Shown: piece by piece, positions 6,933-8,784 of the stretch
Position numbering within the stretch: position 1 is the first letter of the stretch
Layout: each line of letters opens with the position of its first letter
Source of the DNA: Bacteroidales bacterium
GTDB lineage: Bacteria > Bacteroidota > Bacteroidia > Bacteroidales > VadinHA17
Direction: 5' to 3'
Length of the DNA stretch: 8,784 nt
NCBI GenBank assembly: GCA_003157055.1
Contig: PMIG01000102.1
Location: forward strand, 1 to 8,784
Translations under genes and position numbers: made by a program
The notes under the pieces: generated by a model
What the model was told of the DNA's origin: nothing
Seen by the model: only the letters and a program-made list of their open reading frames with translations
The model's database searches: none

Positions 6933-8576
6933 ATGGAGCTCTCGGTAATCATTGTCAGCTACAATGTCAGGCATTTCCTCGAACAGTGCCTGCTATCGGT
7001 TTTTAAAGCCCTGGAAGGGATTGACTCCGAAGTATTTGTCATAGACAATAATTCTGCCGACGGATCAAGTTCCATGGTCAACAGCAGGTTCCCCGATGCA
7101 AGGCTCATAATAAATCATGAAAACAGAGGTTTCTCTGCAGCCAATAACCAGGCTCTTAAGTTGGCAAAAGGGAAGTATATACTTATTCTGAATCCGGATA
7201 CATTAGTTGAAGAAGAGACATTTAAGAAATGCATTTCCTTTATGGATAATCACCCTGAAGCAGGAGCAGCAGGTGTAAGGATGATAGATGGCAAGGGGAG
7301 GTTTCTGCCTGAGTCAAAAAGAGCCATTCCGACGCCGGTAACTGCGTTCTTCAAGATATCAGGGCTCTCACGTCTGTTTCCTCATTCCGGTCTCTTCAAC
7401 AAGTATTATCTCGGCAACCTCGATAATAATATTACCACCCCTGCTGAAGTAATTTCAGGAGCATTCATGTTTATCCGCCACGAAGCATTGTTGAAGACCG
7501 GACTGCTGGACGAGGATTATTTTATGTATGGAGAGGATATTGATTACAGTTACAGGCTGATCAGATTAGGTTACATTAATTACTATTACCCGGGTACAAA
7601 GATCATTCATTATAAAGGAGAAAGCACCAAAAAGGAGCAACTGAACGTCCTGCTTAATTTTTACAGTGCTATGCTGATTTTTGTAAGGAAGCATTTTAAC
7701 AGCGGAACCCACAAGTGGTATATATTCCTGGTGCAGACTGCCATTTTTTTCAGGGCGGGACTCTCCATGCTGAAAAGAGTCATTAAGTACCTGTTTCTAC
7801 CTATATCCGACGGTCTCCTGGTATGGATTATCTTCAGGCTGGCTGCAGAAGTATGGGAGAATTACAGGTTTGGCCCCGGGTACAATTATCCCGGAGCTTT
7901 TACAGGGGTGATCGTCCCTGTCTATGTGATAATCATTATTCTTTCCATTGCATTATTCTCAGGTTACAGGAAGCCTTCCGGAATCGGCAGAACTTTAAAG
8001 GGAATCTGCACCGGGATTCTCGTGATACTTGTTTTTTATGCACTTCTGCCTCTTGACATAAGGTTTTCAAGAGCTGTAATTATAATCGGAGGATTGATAT
8101 CAATACCGGCAGTTGCCCTCTTAAGGATGTTCCTGTCAATCGTCCTGCCGGAATTTGCAGATAATCCTTTCAAAAAGGAAAGGAAGACAGTAATTGTGTC
8201 CGATCCTGAAGGATATAAGGGCGTCAAAGAGCTTCTGGAATTGAATTCCCGTGAATATGTTATTTCCGGGAGGGTCAGTATAAGTCCTGACGACATAAGC
8301 GAAGAAGTGCTCGGCAATCTTCAGCAGCTAAAGGAAGTTGTACGGATAAACAAGATCAAGGAGGTGATCTTTGCTTCGCGCAATCTGAACTCTTCAGTTA
8401 TAATCGGCTCAATACATTCTCTTGCTGACAGTAATGTATCAATTAAAATTGCATCCTCTGACGAAAAGTATATTTTAGGAAGCCGGTATGTAAATCCGAA
8501 TGAATATGTCATATCCCTTGACAGGACAACCTTTCGGAACAGGCTGCATGAAAGCCTTAAAAGGCTGTTCAAATGA
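6933..8576 (+). CDS. GT2 glycosyltransferase fused to a polyprenyl-glycosylphosphotransferase-type membrane/Rossmann region
   Basis: A 547-residue membrane-anchored enzyme, probably adding a sugar to a lipid-linked or surface glycan. Residues 1 to about 235 are a family 2 GT-A domain: SVIIVSYNVRHFLEQCLLSV (4-23), VIDNNSADGS (36-45), NRGFSAANNQAL (64-75), LILNPDT (84-90, NPD in place of DxD as in rhamnosyltransferase-like members), SGAFMFIR (175-182) and MYGEDIDYSYRL (198-209) with the acidic ED-D motif. Residues about 262-405 hold four or five hydrophobic segments, including PISDGLLVWIIF, VYVIIIILSIALFSGYRKP and FSRAVIIIGGLISIPAVALLR, an order that resembles the N-terminal membrane part of WbaP/WcaJ-type enzymes. 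Residues about 415-545 look like their Rossmann-like domain (KTVIVSDPEGYKGVKELLE, IKEVIFASRN). The protein stops at SLKRLFK, where the sugar phosphotransferase domain would begin, so that activity is absent. It starts 6 bases after the aminotransferase stop with no Shine-Dalgarno sequence. The GT2 call is firm; the C-terminal assignment is from pattern recognition. Confidence 0.88.
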   Translation: MELSVIIVSYNVRHFLEQCLLSVFKALEGIDSEVFVIDNNSADGSSSMVNSRFPDARLIINHENRGFSAANNQALKLAKGKYILILNPDTLVEEETFKKCISFMDNHPEAGAAGVRMIDGKGRFLPESKRAIPTPVTAFFKISGLSRLFPHSGLFNKYYLGNLDNNITTPAEVISGAFMFIRHEALLKTGLLDEDYFMYGEDIDYSYRLIRLGYINYYYPGTKIIHYKGESTKKEQLNVLLNFYSAMLIFVRKHFNSGTHKWYIFLVQTAIFFRAGLSMLKRVIKYLFLPISDGLLVWIIFRLAAEVWENYRFGPGYNYPGAFTGVIVPVYVIIIILSIALFSGYRKPSGIGRTLKGICTGILVILVFYALLPLDIRFSRAVIIIGGLISIPAVALLRMFLSIVLPEFADNPFKKERKTVIVSDPEGYKGVKELLELNSREYVISGRVSISPDDISEEVLGNLQQLKEVVRINKIKEVIFASRNLNSSVIIGSIHSLADSNVSIKIASSDEKYILGSRYVNPNEYVISLDRTTFRNRLHESLKRLFK

Positions 8577-8649
8577 TTCCGGGCTGCCTTCATATTTACT
8601 GAACTTTTTTCGGTTTTAGCTGTTAATTGGAAGGGTTACTAAATTTATC

Positions 8650-8698
8650 AACCCACTGATCCTCTTTAGGAAATTCTCAGTATTTAGAGGGCCGGGTT
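8650..8698 (+). other. Nested inverted repeats in the leader of the E2 gene
   Basis: The 146-base spacer between the glycosyltransferase and E2 genes has no supported ORF. In it AACCC (8650-8654) pairs with GGGTT (8694-8698). Inside that, CCTCT (8661-8665) can pair with AGAGG (8686-8690), and ACTGA (8655-8659) with TCAGT (8677-8681); the two inner stems cross, so they are alternatives or a pseudoknot. The element ends 24 bases before the E2 start. Each stem is short, so chance is possible. I do not recognise a known riboswitch class. No strong promoter is visible; TAAATTTA at 8640-8647 is only a 7-of-8 match to the -7 box. Confidence 0.3.
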
Positions 8699-8722
8699 AA
8701 ATAAATTAGATCTTTTATCAAC

Positions 8723-8784
8723 ATGGCAAGAATGAATATTGTTCTACCTGCAATGGGAGAAGGAGTAATTGAAGCAACAATAAA
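8723..8784 (+). CDS. 2-oxo acid dehydrogenase E2 (lipoyl acyltransferase), 3'-truncated by window edge
   Basis: Only the first 20 codons are present. The segment MNIVLPAMGEGVIEATI is the opening beta-strand and MGEG turn of an N-terminal biotinyl/lipoyl domain as found in dihydrolipoamide acyltransferases (E2 of pyruvate, 2-oxoglutarate or branched-chain 2-oxo acid dehydrogenase complexes). The lipoylated lysine would lie about 20-25 residues further on, outside the window. The start is ATG at 8723; an ATG at 8732 is possible but would remove the usual MAR/MA leader. No Shine-Dalgarno sequence precedes it. Which complex it belongs to cannot be told, and a biotin carboxyl carrier is a less likely alternative because the family's MGEG/MGES signature at the extreme N-terminus favours E2. 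Confidence 0.82.
   Translation, partial: MARMNIVLPAMGEGVIEATI

Noticed and set aside
7823..8056. Second-frame open stretch of 77 codons inside the glycosyltransferase
   Set aside because: It falls within the membrane region of the real frame, which is continuous and domain-consistent; no evidence of a frameshift or overlapping gene.
8589..8610. TTCA...TGAA followed by six T as a terminator after the glycosyltransferase
   Set aside because: The stem is only 4 bp; the T-run alone is not sufficient evidence.

Overview
The window looks like a chromosomal segment of a Bacteroidota bacterium, most likely of the order Bacteroidales, at about 40-45% G+C by eye. Three things point there: an adjacent pair of proteins that I recognise as the Bacteroidota-restricted families DUF6452 and DUF6048, start regions that mostly lack a Shine-Dalgarno sequence, and an exact TAnnTTTG (-7 type) box upstream of recR. 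I see no mobile element, tRNA, rRNA or CRISPR array. Gene packing is tight, and no gene-free stretch exceeds about 150 bases.

Layout: (1) 2-2143, + strand, the C-terminal four fifths of alanyl-tRNA synthetase, cut by the window's left edge. (2) 2258-3521, + strand, a small lipoprotein (DUF6452 type) overlapped by an outer-membrane beta-barrel-like protein (DUF6048 type) that appears to start at TTG and carries a 45-bp tandem duplication just after its signal peptide. (3) 3535-4989, - strand, a sodium:solute symporter convergent with the barrel gene, with a small hairpin across both gene ends. (4) 4990-5100, a divergent intergenic region with a Bacteroidota-type promoter for recR. (5) 5101-8576, + strand, a compact three-gene run: recR, a PLP-dependent aminotransferase (4-base overlap, ATGA), and a large glycosyltransferase starting 6 bases after the aminotransferase stop. 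(6) 8723 to the right edge, the first 20 codons of a 2-oxo acid dehydrogenase E2 (lipoyl acyltransferase), preceded by a 146-base spacer containing nested inverted repeats.

The genes do not form one obvious pathway: translation, envelope, transport, DNA repair, amino-acid metabolism, surface glycan and central carbon metabolism lie side by side. The most unusual element is the glycosyltransferase at 6933-8576. Its N-terminal half is a family 2 (GT-A) glycosyltransferase. Its C-terminal half resembles the membrane plus Rossmann-like N-terminal portion of polyprenyl glycosylphosphotransferases (WbaP/WcaJ type), and the protein ends at a KRLF motif where the catalytic phosphotransferase domain would normally begin. 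The second point of interest is the DUF6452/DUF6048 pair, an uncharacterised envelope gene couple with overlapping reading frames.
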